Position numbers and translations under genes: made by a program. Below, one piece after another: positions 14,481-15,656 of a stretch of DNA of 15,656 nucleotides. The DNA is from J005 sp964613235 (GTDB lineage: Bacteria; Pseudomonadota; Zetaproteobacteria; Mariprofundales; Mariprofundaceae): positions 1-15,656 of the forward strand of contig CAZTGM010000045.1 in assembly GCA_964613235.1 (NCBI GenBank), in the 5' to 3' direction. Each line of letters begins with the position of its first letter. Position 1 is the first letter of the stretch. The notes below the pieces were generated by a model. That model saw nothing but the letters and a program-made list of their open reading frames with translations. It did not search any database and was not told the origin of the DNA.

Positions 14481-15115
14481 GCTACATCCTCTTCCCGTAA
14501 CTTCCGCTGTTGCTGCCCTTCCACAACGGCCGCTGCCCAGACATCTCGCAACATGGCCCATAATTCCTGCAAGCTGTCATAACCAAAATGGATATCACCA
14601 AAACAAATAACCGGCTGACCGGCATAATAACTGCCCCAGCGTTGCCGCTCCTCTTCGTTCAGGCGATACTCATCGACTTCCTGCAATTCCTTGGGCATCA
14701 GGCCCAGTTTACGAAAGGCATTGCGCAACTTCACCACGCCGGTAAATACCACCCAGTCATAGCCCGCCTCACGCAGATAGGCCGTGGCAGCAATAATGGC
14801 CATGCGTGCATCGCCAGGATTGGCCTCGGCAAGATTGCCCACTTCCACAATGGATTTGCGCTCAATCGGACGCCCCAGATAACGCGACAGAGCCACCTCA
14901 ATCGGTTCGTCCATATAAACTTCAAGAAACAATTTGTGATGCTCCGCATCGCGATAGCCAGCCACGGCACTTAAATGCCCGTTGCGATCCCGCACCTCGA
15001 TCAGATGCGGCATGAAGGAATCGATATCTGCACCATAACTCCGACGAAACACATCGCGAACGAACTGTTCACATTCTTCCCTTGCGGGATCGCCTGAATG
15101 CAGGACTCGGATCAT
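14477..15115 (-). CDS. PF12261 'thermostable hemolysin' family, GNAT-like protein
   Basis: A 212-residue protein matching the family named after Vibrio delta-VPH hemolysin. Family motifs are FMPHLIEVRD (34-43), KLFLEVYMDEPIE (61-73), IVEVGNLA (89-96), VFTGV..LRNAFRKLGL (123-139) and WGSYYAGQPVICFG (160-173). The order is that of the GNAT/acyl-homoserine-lactone-synthase-like fold, so an acyltransferase role is more likely than pore formation. There is no signal peptide or membrane segment, which also argues against a secreted toxin. It is first in the five-gene cluster; AGGGAG lies 8 bases before ATG 15115, and its stop overlaps the ligase start. Pairing with an acyl ligase suggests that it receives an activated acyl group; this is inference. 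Confidence 0.85.
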   Translation of the reverse strand: MIRVLHSGDPAREECEQFVRDVFRRSYGADIDSFMPHLIEVRDRNGHLSAVAGYRDAEHHKLFLEVYMDEPIEVALSRYLGRPIERKSIVEVGNLAEANPGDARMAIIAATAYLREAGYDWVVFTGVVKLRNAFRKLGLMPKELQEVDEYRLNEEERQRWGSYYAGQPVICFGDIHFGYDSLQELWAMLRDVWAAAVVEGQQQRKLREEDVA

Positions 15116-15225
15116 AAAACAAGCTCCCTGAACATGGACCAGAAAACGCCGTGCAGGCTACTGCCACGGCCCGCCCCTGTCACCGGTTAACTGCCTAAAC
15201 GTGATAACCGAGACAGTCCTGAATC

Positions 15226-15243
15226 AGGCCTGTTAACAAGCCT
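15226..15243. promoter_or_regulatory. 18-base palindrome upstream of the five-gene cluster, possible operator
   Basis: AGGC-C-TGTTAACA-A-GCCT is a palindrome with only one mismatched pair (15230/15239), about 110 bases before the first gene. A second GTTAAC (15186-15191, CCGGTTAACTG) lies 46 bases closer to the gene. The symmetry suggests a dimeric repressor or activator site; no protein is known for it. Confidence 0.4.
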
Positions 15244-15289
15244 CAGGAAGTATATATTGACGTTCGCGAAACAGACACAGGAAGACCCT

Positions 15290-15305
15290 CTGCATCGTAA
15301 TGCAG
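15290..15305. repeat. Short inverted repeat in the cluster's upstream region
   Basis: CTGCAT-CGTA-ATGCAG is a perfect 6-base inverted repeat with a 4-base loop, followed at once by another palindrome CTGCAG (15307-15312). No T-tract follows, so it is not a normal terminator. Confidence 0.4.
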
Positions 15306-15439
15306 CCTGCAGTCGCACTCGGCCTCTCACAAGGCTGACTCCGACCCCAGCCACGGGCGATGGAGATCGCTTGCCCTTTGGTGATTCCGTATTCAACATC
15401 GCCCAAACGCGATGGTTTGCAGAGAATTTCTGATAGAAT

Positions 15440-15458
15440 CGACATCTCACCAATGTCG
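15440..15458. repeat. Inverted repeat near a weak ORF junction
   Basis: CGACAT-CTCACCA-ATGTCG is a perfect 6-base inverted repeat with a 7-base spacer. On the minus strand it covers a TGAGATG junction between two weak open frames. Confidence 0.4.
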
Positions 15459-15656
15459 TGAATTTCCGCACCCAGGAAATGTCTTCAATACAAAGATTCC
15501 ATGGCCATCATGCCGCATCGAGACCACTACCGTCAGGCGCACCCACTTATCATGCTCGGAAAGCAGGGAATAGATACAGGCATGCTGCAACGACTCCACC
15601 ACCGATAAACAGTGGCCACCAAGGCACTCAGCAGCGATATACGGTTCGCCAAAGTT

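Larger units (their letters stand above)
15116..15656. other. Upstream region without a confident gene
   Basis: This 541-base stretch has no reading frame I recognise. On the minus strand a frame is open from the right edge to TGA at 15449-15447 (69 residues) and is followed one base later by an ATG opening a 70-codon frame (15445-15233). Neither shows a known motif, and both are rich in Cys/Arg/Ser. On the plus strand a frame from 15479 is open to the edge but looks low in complexity. The region also holds the palindromes listed separately. It probably contains the promoter of the five-gene cluster; I see no good -35/-10 pair on the minus strand, only an isolated AT-rich TATATA near 15250. 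Confidence 0.5.

Overview
The window reads as chromosomal DNA of a non-enteric gammaproteobacterium. The main pointers are a tolA-tolB-pal-cpoB-queE-queC run, a cmoA-cmoB pair (cmo5U34 tRNA modification, mostly a gammaproteobacterial trait), and a PF12261 'thermostable hemolysin' gene, a family typical of the same class. Base composition looks even and moderately GC-rich. I see no insertion sequence, phage gene, tRNA, rRNA or CRISPR array. A species name cannot be supported from the sequence alone.

Layout. (1) 3-4610, plus strand: the end of tolA (with a Lys-Pro repeat linker cut by the window edge), tolB, pal and cpoB, forming the Tol-Pal envelope system. They run directly into queE and queC, two enzymes of the 7-deazaguanine/queuosine pathway. 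QueE has no canonical start codon and most likely begins at an ATA overlapping the cpoB stop. (2) 4695-5714, plus: an exported di-heme cytochrome c peroxidase-like protein. (3) 5711-6838, minus: alanine dehydrogenase, divergent from (4) 6942-10439, plus: cmoA-cmoB-uvrC, tightly overlapping, followed at 10531-10752 by a 73-residue protein I do not recognise. A strong perfect hairpin at 10773-10801 ends both converging units.

(5) 15115-10819, minus: five tightly packed genes, in transcription order a PF12261 GNAT-like protein, an AMP-forming acyl ligase, a heme-oxygenase-like di-iron oxidase/oxygenase (HDO), a short-chain dehydrogenase and an exported TPR protein. Junctions are overlaps or 2-4 base gaps and most genes have clear ribosome-binding sites. 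The set looks like a small biosynthetic pathway: acyl activation, acyl transfer, oxidation and NAD(P)-dependent redox. Its product cannot be read from the sequence, and it is the best candidate here for an undescribed system. (6) 15116-15656: upstream region with no confident gene, several short palindromes, and weak overlapping minus-strand reading frames running to the window edge.

Together the first half holds envelope maintenance and two separate tRNA wobble-base modification systems (queuosine, cmo5U), with a DNA-repair nuclease. The second half is a metabolic cassette of unknown product.
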